64,000 nucleotides of DNA from Sphingomonas oleivorans (GCF_003050615.1 NZ_NWBU01000009.1:248001-312000); one strand, 5' to 3'. Positions 35,669-45,262 are shown, counted from the first letter of the stretch. Notes: generated by a model not told the origin, from the letters alone. Numbers and translations are program-made.

Positions 35669-36394
35669 CTATCGGCAGGTGCGCCAGCCGGCGATGCCGC
35701 GTTTCGCCTCGTCCAGGTGAAGATGATCGGCATGGGCCGCATTGTAATCGGGTGACAGCGTCGTCGAGAAGAGCTTGCACGCCCCGTCGCGGACCTCGCG
35801 CAGGAAGGCCGCTTCCTCGGGCGCCCCGTCCCAGCCTTTCAGGATGGTGACATGGTGGCCGTCGTCCAGCCGGAAGCCTGTAATGTCGATCGCATTGGCC
35901 CGGCTGTGCTCGCTCCAATTGCCATTTTCGCGTCCATAGATGCGGCGGCAATTATAGCTTCCGAGATGCTCGATTCGCGTTACCGTCCGGCCCAGATGGC
36001 GAAGTGCGGCGGGCTGGACGACATTCCATTCCCACATTGCGAGCGCCGCAGCGACGGCGCAGGAGGTGCCGGGAGGGCGCGGCGCATAGGCGATTCGCCG
36101 CGATCCGCCAGCCGTGAAGCGCACCGCATCGGAATGGCCGCAATGCGCGCCCTCGGCCCGTGGCGTGAGCGTCATGTAGCGCACGCCCGCTCGATCGAGC
36201 AGCGCCCGGCACAGCGGCGCATTCTCGGTCAGTGTGGCTACCTTGCGCCCGGTGAACAGGCCGATGGGGGCGCCCAGATCGAGCCGCGTCCAGGGCAGGT
36301 CCTGTGGGCTGCGGCGGCCGATCGCGAACAAAATAAAGCCTGCCGCAAGCAAGGCGGCGATGAAAATTATCCTCACTACGGGCACGAAACGCAT
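35669..36394 (-). CDS. Extensin-like family protein, membrane anchored
   Basis: A 241-residue protein with one N-terminal membrane segment (VVRIIFIAALLAAGFILFAIG) and no lipobox. The C-terminal extensin domain parallels the lipoprotein at 15303: EHLGSYNCRRIYG, SEHSRANAIDITGFRL and HADHLHLDEAKRG. The conserved His/Asp pattern suggests an M15-like metal site, and the paired cysteines match. Periplasmic wall-related activity is inferred. It diverges from the mannose-6-phosphate isomerase gene. Confidence 0.78.
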   Translation of the reverse strand: MRFVPVVRIIFIAALLAAGFILFAIGRRSPQDLPWTRLDLGAPIGLFTGRKVATLTENAPLCRALLDRAGVRYMTLTPRAEGAHCGHSDAVRFTAGGSRRIAYAPRPPGTSCAVAAALAMWEWNVVQPAALRHLGRTVTRIEHLGSYNCRRIYGRENGNWSEHSRANAIDITGFRLDDGHHVTILKGWDGAPEEAAFLREVRDGACKLFSTTLSPDYNAAHADHLHLDEAKRGIAGWRTCR

Positions 36395-36449
36395 CGCCTT
36401 TGACTACGTTCGGGGGCATTAAGCGTTGCAGCAATTTCCGGAGAGCTTG

Positions 36450-37289
36450 ATGGCCGCCACTCGTCTTATCACAAAGCGCGTCGAGAAGCCCTGGGGCCGG
36501 ACCGATCTGTGGCCGGGATTTGACGATGTCGCGCCCGGCGGCGCGCCGGTGGGCGAAATCTGGTTCGAGCTGCCCGGCGGCGGCGATCCCGAACTGCTCG
36601 TCAAATATCTCTTCACCAGCGAGAAATTATCGATCCAGGTGCATCCGGACGACAAGGCGGCGCAGGCGCGCGGCTATCCGCGCGGCAAGGACGAGGCCTG
36701 GGTGGTGCTCGCCGCCGAGCCCCATGCCTCGATCGCGATCGGCACGCTGGAGGTGATGAGCAAGGAGGAACTCAGGGCCTCCGCGCTCGACGGCACGCTC
36801 GAGGAGAAGATGGACTGGAAAGCGGTGAAGGCCGGTGACAGCTTCTATTCCGCCGCCGGCACCGTCCATGCGATCGGGCCCGGGCTGACGCTGGTCGAGG
36901 TGCAGCAGAATGTGGACCTGACCTATCGGCTCTATGATTATGGCCGGCCGCGCGAGTTGCATCTGGAGGAGGGCGTCGCGGTGAGCGAGCCCGTTCCCTA
37001 TGTCGCGCCCTATATTCCGCATGAGGTGGAGCCGGACCGCCTCATCCTGGCGGACGGGCCGGCCTTCGTGCTGGAACGCTGGGCGCGCATGGGCGGGGGG
37101 ACGCTCCGGAGCGACGGCCGGCCGATCTGGCTGGTGCCGCTGGCGGGCGGCGGCGAGATTGATGGCCAGCCCTTCGAGGCGGGGGGCGTGTGGCTGGTGG
37201 AGGATGAGGCCCGGCTGGGGCTGGACGAGGGCAGCGACCTGCTGGTCGCCTATCCGGGCAAGGGCGTGATCCCCGATCTCTGGTCCTGA
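36450..37289 (+). CDS. Class I mannose-6-phosphate isomerase
   Basis: A 279-residue cupin-type phosphomannose isomerase interconverting mannose-6-P and fructose-6-P, feeding GDP-mannose and polysaccharide synthesis. KPWGRTDLW at the start, zinc ligands in SIQVHPDDKAAQARG (Gln and His), Glu in DEAWVVL and His in AGTVHAIGPGLTLVEVQQN are present. It is shorter than E. coli ManA, as in the alphaproteobacterial type. ATG at 36450 has CCGGAGAG upstream, better than the TTG eight codons earlier. Confidence 0.88.
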   Translation: MAATRLITKRVEKPWGRTDLWPGFDDVAPGGAPVGEIWFELPGGGDPELLVKYLFTSEKLSIQVHPDDKAAQARGYPRGKDEAWVVLAAEPHASIAIGTLEVMSKEELRASALDGTLEEKMDWKAVKAGDSFYSAAGTVHAIGPGLTLVEVQQNVDLTYRLYDYGRPRELHLEEGVAVSEPVPYVAPYIPHEVEPDRLILADGPAFVLERWARMGGGTLRSDGRPIWLVPLAGGGEIDGQPFEAGGVWLVEDEARLGLDEGSDLLVAYPGKGVIPDLWS

Positions 37290-37310
37290 TCCGTTGGCGG
37301 TCGGCGCAGC

Positions 37311-38000
37311 TCAGGCCGGCCGCGCGCGGACATTGTAGCCGGCGGCGAACAGGCGCACCGAGTCGCGGATTGCCGCCTCGTACAGTGCGGGATCGGGATC
37401 GTGGCGCTCGCCCACGAAGGCGCGCATCTGATGGCCGTAGAGCAGCAGGCCCAGGAATAGATTCGCGGCGAGGCGAGCATCGGAAATATCGGCGAGCCCC
37501 GCCTCGGCCCAGCCGGCGAACAGCCTCGCCAGCCGCTCCACCAGCGGCACGTGCAGCGTTTCGAACAGGCGCTGGGCGAAATCCGGGCTACGCAGGCTTT
37601 CGGCCATCACCACGCGCATCATGCCGACCTTGCCGGGATGCATGCACTCCTCATGGATCGCCTGGGCGATGGCGGCGAGCGTTGCCGGCGGATCCTCGCC
37701 CTGCGCGATGATCGCATCGATCCGCTCGGTGCCGGTCGAATGATGCTCCAGCGCGACCGCGGCGAGCAGGCCCTGCTTGTTCTCGAACAGATCATAGAGC
37801 GTCGAGAGCGACCCACCGGACCGGCGGACGACGTCGGACACGTTCACCGCATCGAAGCCGCGTTCCAGGAACAATTTGCGCGCTGCTTCGATCATCGCGC
37901 GGCGGCGCTGCTCCCTCCGGTCGGTCTTCCCGTCCTCAACATCCAATGCCGTCTCCACTCGGCTCCCCAGATCCTGTTTGACGCGTAGTGTAGCGTACAT
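37311..38000 (-). CDS. TetR family repressor of the adjacent RND pump
   Basis: A 229-residue TetR-type regulator. The helix-turn-helix runs FLERGFDAVNVSDVVRRSGG then SLSTLYDLFENKQGLL. The C-terminal ligand domain has a GHQMRAFVG-containing helix. It starts divergently 59 bases from the efflux adaptor gene. An inverted repeat GTGTA-N8-TACAC covers its own start codon, consistent with autorepression and control of the pump. Inducer unknown. Confidence 0.88.
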   Translation of the reverse strand: MYATLRVKQDLGSRVETALDVEDGKTDRREQRRRAMIEAARKLFLERGFDAVNVSDVVRRSGGSLSTLYDLFENKQGLLAAVALEHHSTGTERIDAIIAQGEDPPATLAAIAQAIHEECMHPGKVGMMRVVMAESLRSPDFAQRLFETLHVPLVERLARLFAGWAEAGLADISDARLAANLFLGLLLYGHQMRAFVGERHDPDPALYEAAIRDSVRLFAAGYNVRARPA

Positions 38001-38005
38001 TACAC
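37988..38005. promoter_or_regulatory. Candidate TetR operator over tetR start codon
   Basis: GTGTA at 37988-37992 and TACAC at 38001-38005 are inverted and separated by eight bases; the start codon of the TetR gene lies between them. Size and position fit a TetR-family site that represses both divergent units. Confidence 0.5.
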
Positions 38006-38059
38006 ATTCATGCGCGACAAGGGCGGGGCCCCCGTAGAATGCAGGGAGTAGGGATCGGG

Positions 38060-39229
38060 ATGCTGGCTTCGATGAGAGGGATTGTGGCACGCCTGTCCGC
38101 AACGGTGACGGGATGCAGCCTGATCGCGCTTGCAGGTTGCGACCAGCCGCCGCCGCCTGCGCCGCCGCCGCCGCCCGTCGAAGTGGTCACGCTCAGCGCC
38201 CGGCCCGTGGCCAACATCATCGAGCTTCCCGGCCGCGTCCAGGCGGTGCGCACGGCGGAAGTCCGCGCACGCGTGGATGGGATCGTCGAACGGCGGCTCT
38301 ATGCGGAGGGCACGGACGTGCGCGCCGGCCAGCCGCTATTCCGCATCGATCCGCGCGAGATGCAGGCAGCCTATGCCTCCGCCGTGGCCGCGCTCAACCG
38401 CGCCCGGGCGGCGGCGACCAATGCCGGCCAGGTGGTCGGCCGCTATCGCCCGCTGGTGCGCGAGCAGGCGATCAGCGGACAGGAATATGATGCGGCCGTG
38501 GCGCAGCAGCGCGGCGGGCAGGCGGATGTCGCGGAAGCTGGCGCGGCGGTCGATCGTGCGCGGCTGAACCTTGCCTATGCCAGCGTCACCGCGCCGATTT
38601 CGGGCCGGGTCGGGCGCGCCGAAGTGACCGAGGGCGCGCTCGTCAGCGCCTCGGGCGCGACGCTGATGACGCGGATCGAGCAGCTCGATCCCATTTATGT
38701 GAACTTCTCCCAGTCCAGCAGCGAGCTGCTCAGGCTGCGCCGCGACATCGCCGCCGGCCGGGTGGTGTCGCCGGCGCTCAATCGCGTCCAGGTGCGGCTG
38801 ATCCTGGAGGACGGGACGGAATATGGCCCGGTCGGCCATCTCAACTTCCTCGACATGTCGGTGGACGAGAATACCGGCACGGTGTCGCTGCGCGCCCAGT
38901 TCCCCAATCCGCAGCGCTATCTGCTGCCCGGCCAGTTCGTGCGCGCCCGGATCGAGGGCGGGACGACCCAGGGTGGCCTGCTCGTGCCGCAGCGCGCGGT
39001 GCAGGTAAGCCCGAAGGGCGCGTCGGTGATGGTGGTCGGCCGCGACGATGTGGCGATGGCGCGACCGATCGAGGTGGGCGACCTGCAGGGCGACAATTGG
39101 GTGGTGCGCTCCGGCCTGAAGGCAGGCGAGCGAGTGATCGTCAACGGATTGCAGAAGGTGCGGCCGGGCGGGAAGGTGACGGTCCTGCCCGCGCGCGGCG
39201 GTCCGCAGCCGGCCTCGGCAGCGCGCTGA
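38060..39229 (+). CDS. RND efflux periplasmic adaptor lipoprotein
   Basis: A 389-residue membrane-fusion protein (AcrA/MexA type) linking the inner-membrane pump to the outer-membrane channel. The signal has a lipobox LAGC before DQPPPPAPPPP. Then come the barrel-sandwich hybrid half (ELPGRVQAVRTAEVRARVDG), an alpha-hairpin (NRARAAATNAGQVVGRYRPL), the second lipoyl half (LAYASVTAPISGRVGRAEVT) and beta-barrel segments. Start at 38060 is preferred; ATG at 38039 also fits. It heads the tripartite operon. Confidence 0.9.
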   Translation: MLASMRGIVARLSATVTGCSLIALAGCDQPPPPAPPPPPVEVVTLSARPVANIIELPGRVQAVRTAEVRARVDGIVERRLYAEGTDVRAGQPLFRIDPREMQAAYASAVAALNRARAAATNAGQVVGRYRPLVREQAISGQEYDAAVAQQRGGQADVAEAGAAVDRARLNLAYASVTAPISGRVGRAEVTEGALVSASGATLMTRIEQLDPIYVNFSQSSSELLRLRRDIAAGRVVSPALNRVQVRLILEDGTEYGPVGHLNFLDMSVDENTGTVSLRAQFPNPQRYLLPGQFVRARIEGGTTQGGLLVPQRAVQVSPKGASVMVVGRDDVAMARPIEVGDLQGDNWVVRSGLKAGERVIVNGLQKVRPGGKVTVLPARGGPQPASAAR

Positions 39230-39241
39230 GGAGGCGGGCCC

Positions 39242-42200
39242 ATGCTCTCGCGCTTCTTCATCGGTCGCCCGGTCTTCGCCTGGGTGATCGCGCTCGGCAT
39301 ATTGCTTGCCGGCATTATCGCGCTGCGCTCGCTTCCGGTCGAGCAATATCCCAATGTCGCGCCGCCCTCGCTCAGCCTGACCGTCGTCTATCCCGGTGCG
39401 GATGCGGAGACGATCCAGCAGAATGTCACCCAGATCATCGAGCAGGAGCTGAACGGCGTAGAGGGTTTCCTCTATATGTCTTCGACCAGCCGATCGAACG
39501 GCACGGCGGAGATCACCCTCACATTTCAGGCCGGCACCGACATCGACATCGCGCAGATGGAGGTGCAGAACCGGCTCGGCCGCGTCGAGCAGCGCCTGCC
39601 CGAGGAAGTGCGTCGCCAGGGCATACCGATCGCGCAGGCCAATCCCTCCTTCCTGATGATCATCGCGCTCACCTCCAAGAGCGGCGGGACGTCGAGCCTG
39701 GATCTCGGCAATGTCGCCTCCAATCAGGTGGTCGACGAGCTTCGCCGCGTGCAGGGGGTGGGCAATGTCCAGCTGTTCGGATCGCCCTATGCGATGCGCA
39801 TCTGGCTCGATCCCGACAAGCTGGCCGGATATCGGCTGTCCGCGGCGGAGGCGCTGGCGGCGGTGCAGGAGCAGAATAGCCAGACGGCGGGCGGCAGCCT
39901 GGGCGACCAGCCGATCGCGAACGGCAGCGAGCTCAACGCCACCATCGTCACGCAGAACCGCTTCACCAATGCCGAGCAGTTCCGCAACATCATCCTGCGT
40001 GCCAATCCCGACGGATCGACGATCCGGCTGGGCGATGTCGCGCGCGTGGAGCTGGGCGCGCAGGACTATCTGTTCACCACCGAGCTCAACGGCAAGCCGA
40101 TGGCCGGCATGGCCGTCCAGCTCGCCACGGGCGCCAATGCGCTGGCGACGGCGGAGGGCGTAAAGGCGCGCATGGCCGAGCTGGCCGGCGGGCTTCCCCC
40201 CGATGTCCAATGGTCCGTGCCGTTCGATACGACGCCCTTCGTCGTCACGTCGATCGACGAGGTGATCAAGACGCTGCTCGAGGCGATGGCGCTCGTCTTC
40301 CTCGTCATGTTCCTGTTCCTCCAGAATTGGCGCGCGACGGTGATCCCCTCGGTCGTCGTGCCGATCGCGCTGGCGGGCGCCTGCCTCGGCCTGTGGCTGT
40401 TCGGCTTCTCGATCAACGTGCTGACGCTGTTCGGCATGGTGCTGGCGATCGGCATCCTCGTCGACGATGCGATCGTCGTAATCGAGAATGTCGAGCGGAT
40501 CATGGCCGAGGAGCATCTGAGCCCCAGGGAAGCGACGATCAAGGCGATGGGCCAGATCACGACCGCGATCATCGGTATCACGCTGGTGCTGATCGCGGTG
40601 TTCGTGCCGATGGCCTTCTTCCCCGGATCGACCGGCGGCATCTATCGCCAATTTTCGGTGACGCTGGCCATCTCCATCGCCTTCTCCGCGCTGCTCGCGC
40701 TCACGCTCACGCCCGCGCTCTGCGCCACGCTGCTGAAACCGCATGCCAAGGATGCGAAGCCGCGCCGCTTCGCCTTTCTCGACCGCTTCTTCGCGGGCTT
40801 CAACCGCTGGTTCGGGCGGACGACCGAACGCTATCAGGGCGGCGTGCGCCGGCTGGTTTCGGCGCCGCTGCGCTGGCTCGCCATATTCGTGGCGATGGTG
40901 GCGGTGACGGTGCTGCTGTTCCTCCGCCTACCGAGCGGTTTCCTGCCGTCCGAGGATCAGGGCTATGTCATCAGCGTGGTCCAGGCGCCGCCGGGCGCCA
41001 CGATCGAGCGCACCAACGAGGCGATCGAGCAGGTCAAGGCCTTCTACGCGCAGCAGCCGCAGGTGCAGGACGTGGTGTTCGTGCGTGGCTTCAGCTTCTT
41101 CGGCCAGGGGCAGACCGCGGCGATCAGCTTCGTGCCCTTGAAGCCCTGGGAGGAGCGGCCGGGCGCGGAAAATTCGGCCGATACGCTGGTCGGCAAGGCG
41201 CTCGGCACGCTGCTGGGCATCAAGGAGGCGCTGGTCTTCACGCTCAATCCGCCGCCGATCCCGGCGCTGGGCAATGCGAGCGGCTTCACGATGAAGCTGG
41301 AGGATCGCGGCGGCCGGGGCATGGAAGCGCTCGTCCAGGCGCGCAACCAGCTTCTGGGCCTTGCCGGGCAGAGCAAGCTGCTTGCCGGTGTGCGGCCCGA
41401 GGATATGGAGGATTCGCCGCAGCTTCGGGTGAATATCGATCGGGTGAAGGCGCGCGCGCTGGGCCTGTCGATCGGCGATGTGAACAACACGCTCGCGATC
41501 GCCTTCGGCTCGGCCTATGCCAATGACTTCAACCGCGATGGCCGCGTGCTGCGCGTGCTGCTCCAGGCGGATGCGCCCTATCGCATGACGCCGGCGCATG
41601 TGCTGGCGCTGCGCGTGCGCAACGCGATGGGCGAGATGGTGCCCTTCGGCGCCTTCACCACCGCCGAATGGACCGCCGGGCCGCCGCAGCTCCAGCACTA
41701 TAATGGCTATCCCGCCATGACGATCTCGGGCATCGCGGCACCCGGCCGGTCGAGCGGCGAGGCGATGGACGAGATGGAGCGGCTCGCCGCCCAGCTTCCC
41801 CCCGGCTTCTCCTTCGAATGGACCGGCACCTCTTTCGAGGAACGCCAGTCGGCGGGGCAGGTGGGCGCGCTGCTCGGCCTGTCGCTGATCGTCGTCTTCC
41901 TGCTGCTGGCGGCGCTCTATGAAAGCTGGACGGTGCCGATCGCGGTGCTGCTGGTGGTGCCGCTGGGCGTGCTCGGCGCGGTGCTCTTTTCGATGATGCG
42001 CGGGCTTGCGGCGGACGTCTATTTCAATGTGGGCCTGATCACCATCATCGGCCTCGCCGCCAAGAATGCGATCCTGATCGTCGAATTCGCGATCGAGCGC
42101 GAGGCGGAAGGGGCGAGCATGTTCGAGGCGACGATGGAGGCGGTGAAGCTCCGGCTGCGGCCGATCATCATGACGTCGATGGCGTTCATTCTCGGCATGG

Positions 42201-42412
42201 TGCCGCTGTTCATCTCGACCGGCGCGGGCTCCGCCAGCCGGCGCGCGGTGGGCACGGGCGTGATGGGGGGCATGATCGCGGCGACCCTGCTCGGCATATT
42301 CTTCATCCCGCTATTCTACATTGCGGTGCGCCGCTGGCTGACGCGCGGGACACCGCACGCACCCCATGCGCCGGTCGCTGCGCGGGGCGGGGAGGCGCCG
42401 GGCCATGCGTAA
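39242..42412 (+). CDS. RND multidrug efflux permease (HAE1 family)
   Basis: A 1056-residue inner-membrane proton antiporter of the AcrB/MexB type with 12 membrane segments and two large periplasmic loops. It starts SRFFIGRPVFAWVIALGILL. Motif A-like GILVDDAIVVIENVERI (about residues 400-417) holds the proton-relay Asp pair. The C-terminal half has the Lys-bearing NVGLITIIGLAAKNAILIVE. It exports hydrophobic or amphiphilic toxic compounds. It begins 12 bases after the adaptor and overlaps the outer-membrane gene by 8 bases. Confidence 0.95.
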   Translation: MLSRFFIGRPVFAWVIALGILLAGIIALRSLPVEQYPNVAPPSLSLTVVYPGADAETIQQNVTQIIEQELNGVEGFLYMSSTSRSNGTAEITLTFQAGTDIDIAQMEVQNRLGRVEQRLPEEVRRQGIPIAQANPSFLMIIALTSKSGGTSSLDLGNVASNQVVDELRRVQGVGNVQLFGSPYAMRIWLDPDKLAGYRLSAAEALAAVQEQNSQTAGGSLGDQPIANGSELNATIVTQNRFTNAEQFRNIILRANPDGSTIRLGDVARVELGAQDYLFTTELNGKPMAGMAVQLATGANALATAEGVKARMAELAGGLPPDVQWSVPFDTTPFVVTSIDEVIKTLLEAMALVFLVMFLFLQNWRATVIPSVVVPIALAGACLGLWLFGFSINVLTLFGMVLAIGILVDDAIVVIENVERIMAEEHLSPREATIKAMGQITTAIIGITLVLIAVFVPMAFFPGSTGGIYRQFSVTLAISIAFSALLALTLTPALCATLLKPHAKDAKPRRFAFLDRFFAGFNRWFGRTTERYQGGVRRLVSAPLRWLAIFVAMVAVTVLLFLRLPSGFLPSEDQGYVISVVQAPPGATIERTNEAIEQVKAFYAQQPQVQDVVFVRGFSFFGQGQTAAISFVPLKPWEERPGAENSADTLVGKALGTLLGIKEALVFTLNPPPIPALGNASGFTMKLEDRGGRGMEALVQARNQLLGLAGQSKLLAGVRPEDMEDSPQLRVNIDRVKARALGLSIGDVNNTLAIAFGSAYANDFNRDGRVLRVLLQADAPYRMTPAHVLALRVRNAMGEMVPFGAFTTAEWTAGPPQLQHYNGYPAMTISGIAAPGRSSGEAMDEMERLAAQLPPGFSFEWTGTSFEERQSAGQVGALLGLSLIVVFLLLAALYESWTVPIAVLLVVPLGVLGAVLFSMMRGLAADVYFNVGLITIIGLAAKNAILIVEFAIEREAEGASMFEATMEAVKLRLRPIIMTSMAFILGMVPLFISTGAGSASRRAVGTGVMGGMIAATLLGIFFIPLFYIAVRRWLTRGTPHAPHAPVAARGGEAPGHA

Positions 42413-43826
42413 GATCTTCCTCGCGCTCGCCGGCGTCACGGCGCTTGCCGGCTGCAATTTCGCGCCGAAACATGTCACGCCCGCCATGCCCGTGCCGAGC
42501 GCCTATCCCGAGGAGGGGCGGCCGCTACAGGGCAGCCTGAAGGCGACGGACCTAGGCTGGCACACATTCTTCACCGATCCGCGGCTGCAACAGCTGATCG
42601 GCATGGCGCTCGACAATAATCGCGACCTGCGCGTGTCGGTCGCGCGGATCGCGGAGGCGCGCGGCCAATATCGTATCCAGGATGCGGCCCGGCTGCCGAC
42701 GCTGGACGCGAGCGGCAGCGCTACGCGCAGCCGGGTGGGTGCGGGCGGCGTCGCCGCGGGCGTGCCGACGCAGGGCGGCTCCTTCACCTTCAACCGCTAT
42801 GACATTGGCGTGGGCGTCAGCGCATTCGAGCTCGATTTCTGGGGGCGGGTGCGCAATCTCTCCGATGCGGCGCGGGCCAATTATCTCTCGACCGTCGCCG
42901 CCGAGCGCGCCTTCCGCCTGTCGCTGATCCGCGACGTGGCGATCAACTATCTCACCGCGCGCGAGCTGGCCGAGCGGATCGCGCTTGCCGAATCGACCGT
43001 TGCCAGCCGGCGGGAAGGATTGCGCATCGCGCGCAAGCGGCTCGATGCGGGCGTGACCTCCGCGCTCGATTTCCGCCAGGCAGAGACGCTGCTGACCCAG
43101 GCGGAGACCGAGCTTGCCGTGCTGCGCCGGTCGCGGGCGGAAACGCGCAACTTCTCCTATGTGCTGATCGGCGCGCCGGTGCCGGCGGACCTGCCCGAGC
43201 CGCTGTCCATGGCGCGGCAGGGGATCGCGCGGGAGATCGGGCCGGGCCTCCCATCCGAACTGCTGGCCAACCGGCCGGACATCATCGCGGCGGAGGAGCA
43301 GCTTCGCGCCGCGCGCGCCAATATCGGTGCGGTGCGGGCGGCCTTCTTCCCCACCATCTCGCTCACCGGATCGGCCGGCTTCGCATCCAATGATCTGAGC
43401 GATCTCGTCGGCAATGATGGGCTGCGATGGAGCTTCGGCCCCTCGATCAGCCTGCCGATCTTCGACTGGGGGCGGACCAGGGGCAATCTGACGGTGGCGG
43501 AAGCGCGCGAGAATATCGCGGTCGCCAGCTATGAGAAGGCGGTACAGATCGCCTTCCGCGAGGTGGCGGACGGGCTTGCCGGGCGTCGCTATCTGGCCGA
43601 GCAGATCGCTTCGCAGGAGCGTGCGCTGGAGGCGCAGCGCCGGCTGACCCGGCTCGCCCGGCTGCGTTACGAGAATGGCGTCGCCCAATATATCGAGGTG
43701 CTCGATGCGGAGCGGAATCTGTTTTCGGCGGAGCAGGCGATGATCGAGCTGCGCGCGGCGGACCTGCGCAATCTGGTTTCGCTCTATGTCGCGCTCGGCG
43801 GCGGGCTGCCGCCGGCGGGAGGCTGA
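42405..43826 (+). CDS. RND efflux outer-membrane lipoprotein (OprM/TtgC type)
   Basis: A 473-residue TolC-like channel protein of the NodT/OprM group. Lipobox LAGC ends the signal peptide at residue 18. Two repeated OEP halves are visible: the first with GWHTFFTDPRLQQLIGMAL and DIGVGVSAFELDFWGR, the second with GLPSELLANRPDIIAAEEQL and SIFDWGRTRGNL-like SLPIFDWGRTRGNL. The trimer would complete the tripartite pump. It overlaps the permease gene and ends 7 bases from the converging mtnP gene. Confidence 0.93.
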   Translation: MRKIFLALAGVTALAGCNFAPKHVTPAMPVPSAYPEEGRPLQGSLKATDLGWHTFFTDPRLQQLIGMALDNNRDLRVSVARIAEARGQYRIQDAARLPTLDASGSATRSRVGAGGVAAGVPTQGGSFTFNRYDIGVGVSAFELDFWGRVRNLSDAARANYLSTVAAERAFRLSLIRDVAINYLTARELAERIALAESTVASRREGLRIARKRLDAGVTSALDFRQAETLLTQAETELAVLRRSRAETRNFSYVLIGAPVPADLPEPLSMARQGIAREIGPGLPSELLANRPDIIAAEEQLRAARANIGAVRAAFFPTISLTGSAGFASNDLSDLVGNDGLRWSFGPSISLPIFDWGRTRGNLTVAEARENIAVASYEKAVQIAFREVADGLAGRRYLAEQIASQERALEAQRRLTRLARLRYENGVAQYIEVLDAERNLFSAEQAMIELRAADLRNLVSLYVALGGGLPPAGG

Positions 43827-43833
43827 TCGTCTT

Positions 43834-44697
43834 CTACCGCAGGACGCGGCCGGCCACGACATCGAGCCGCGCGACCGTTTCGGGCGGATGGACGCTGGGA
43901 TCGCTCAATATCGCATTGTCCAGCGCATGGCGGCAGCCGCTGAAGCAGAAGGCGCCGTCCGCCGGAAGACGCCGGGCGACCTCCTCCACCAGCCGTTTGG
44001 CGCGGCCGACATTGTCGCGCATCACCGACAGGATCTGCGCCACGTCGACCGCCTGATCGCCGCCGAGCCAGCTGTCATAGTCGGTCACCATCGCAACGGT
44101 GAGGTAGCAGAGCTCCGCCTCGCGAGCGAGGATCGCTTCGGGCATGTTGGTCATGCCCACCACATGATGGCCGGCGGCGCGGTGCAGCAGCGATTCCGCG
44201 CGGGTGGAGAAATGCGGGCCTTCGGTGGCGACATAGGTGCCGCCGCGCGCATGGGGAATTTCGAGCGCCTTCGCCGCTTCGGCGACGATGGCGGAGAGAT
44301 CGGCGCAGGTCGGCTCCGCCATCGCGACATGGGCCACAACGCCGTCGCCGAAGAAGCTGTTCACACGACGGAAGGTGCGATCGAGAAACTGATCGACCAG
44401 CACGAACATGCCTGGGCGCAGTTCCTCGCGATAGGAGCCGCAGGCCGCGAGCGACAGCACCGCCTGGCAGCCGACCCGCTTCATGGCATCGATATTGGCG
44501 CGATAATTGATTTCGGACGGGGTGAGGTGATGGCCGCGCCCGTGGCGGGGCAGGAAGACCAGCTCGGTATCGCCGATGCGGCCGAACAGCAGCCTGTCCG
44601 AAGGCTGGCCCCAGGGCGTCTCCACCGCGTGCCATTCCGCTTCTTCCAGGCCGGATAGCTGATAGAAGCCGCTGCCGCCGATCAAACCCAAGCGCAT
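43834..44697 (-). CDS. mtnP: S-methyl-5'-thioadenosine phosphorylase
   Basis: A 287-residue purine-nucleoside-phosphorylase family enzyme that splits methylthioadenosine, the by-product of polyamine and homoserine-lactone synthesis, into adenine and methylthioribose-1-P. It starts MRLGLIGGSGFYQLSGL with phosphate-binding residues, then PRHGRGHHLTPSEINYRAN, the PHFSTRAES segment and GMTNMPEAILAREAELCY, the purine pocket of the MTAP group. It lies after the GNAT gene on the same strand and may be co-transcribed with sppA. Confidence 0.92.
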   Translation of the reverse strand: MRLGLIGGSGFYQLSGLEEAEWHAVETPWGQPSDRLLFGRIGDTELVFLPRHGRGHHLTPSEINYRANIDAMKRVGCQAVLSLAACGSYREELRPGMFVLVDQFLDRTFRRVNSFFGDGVVAHVAMAEPTCADLSAIVAEAAKALEIPHARGGTYVATEGPHFSTRAESLLHRAAGHHVVGMTNMPEAILAREAELCYLTVAMVTDYDSWLGGDQAVDVAQILSVMRDNVGRAKRLVEEVARRLPADGAFCFSGCRHALDNAILSDPSVHPPETVARLDVVAGRVLR

Positions 44698-44728
44698 GTC
44701 AGAAGCCTCCCTATGTCCAGTCCGCGCC

Positions 44729-45262
44729 TCAGCTTTCCAGCGGCAGCGGGGGATCGGCGATGCGTTCGGCCAGCTCGACCTGCCAGAAGCCGACATCATA
44801 CCATTGCGACAGCTTGTGGCCGATCGCGCGCTGCGTGCCGGCATGGGTGAAGCCGAGCGCTTCGTGCAGCGCGACGCTGGCGGCGTTGGGCAGAGCGATG
44901 ACGCCGACGGCCGCGACATGGCCCAGCGCCTTCAGCCGATCGAGCAGCTCCGCATAAAGCGCGCGGCCGATGCCGCGGCGCTGCGCGTCCATGGCGACAT
45001 AGACGGTCGTTTCGACCACCCAGCGATAGGCTGGGCGCGTGCGATAAAGGCCGGCATAGGCATAGCCGAGCAGCGCGCCATCCTGTTCCGCGACCAGATA
45101 GGGAAAGCGGCCCGCGATCGAGGCGATGCGGCGGCGCATTTCCGCGGCGTCGGGCGCGGGGGCGAGCTCGAAGGTGATCGCCGTGTCCTCGACATAGGGC
45201 GCGTAGATGGCGGCGATCGCCCCGGCATCGTCGGGCGTGACGGCGCGGATGCGGAAGCTCAT
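44729..45262 (-). CDS. GNAT acetyltransferase, phosphinothricin-acetyltransferase-like
   Basis: A 177-residue GNAT protein. The N-terminus RIRAVTPDDAGAIAAIYAPY with a conserved VEDTAITFE segment and acetyl-CoA loop MDAQRRGIGRALYAELLDRL (Q-R-x-G-I-G) are the PAT/Pat-like pattern. Acetylates a primary amine such as methionine sulfoximine-like compounds in relatives; its own substrate is unknown. ATG at 45262 overlaps the sppA stop by 4 bases, and mtnP follows 31 bases later. Confidence 0.87.
   Translation of the reverse strand: MSFRIRAVTPDDAGAIAAIYAPYVEDTAITFELAPAPDAAEMRRRIASIAGRFPYLVAEQDGALLGYAYAGLYRTRPAYRWVVETTVYVAMDAQRRGIGRALYAELLDRLKALGHVAAVGVIALPNAASVALHEALGFTHAGTQRAIGHKLSQWYDVGFWQVELAERIADPPLPLES

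Noticed and set aside
34975..35850. Alternative 291-codon plus frame over the unknown gene
   Set aside because: Cys/Arg-rich, crosses the hairpin and runs into the extensin-like gene; the 35075 frame has the better codon pattern.
38336..40744. 802-codon reverse open frame across the RND adaptor and permease genes
   Set aside because: Antisense to two clear genes, His/Arg/Asp-rich with no family features.
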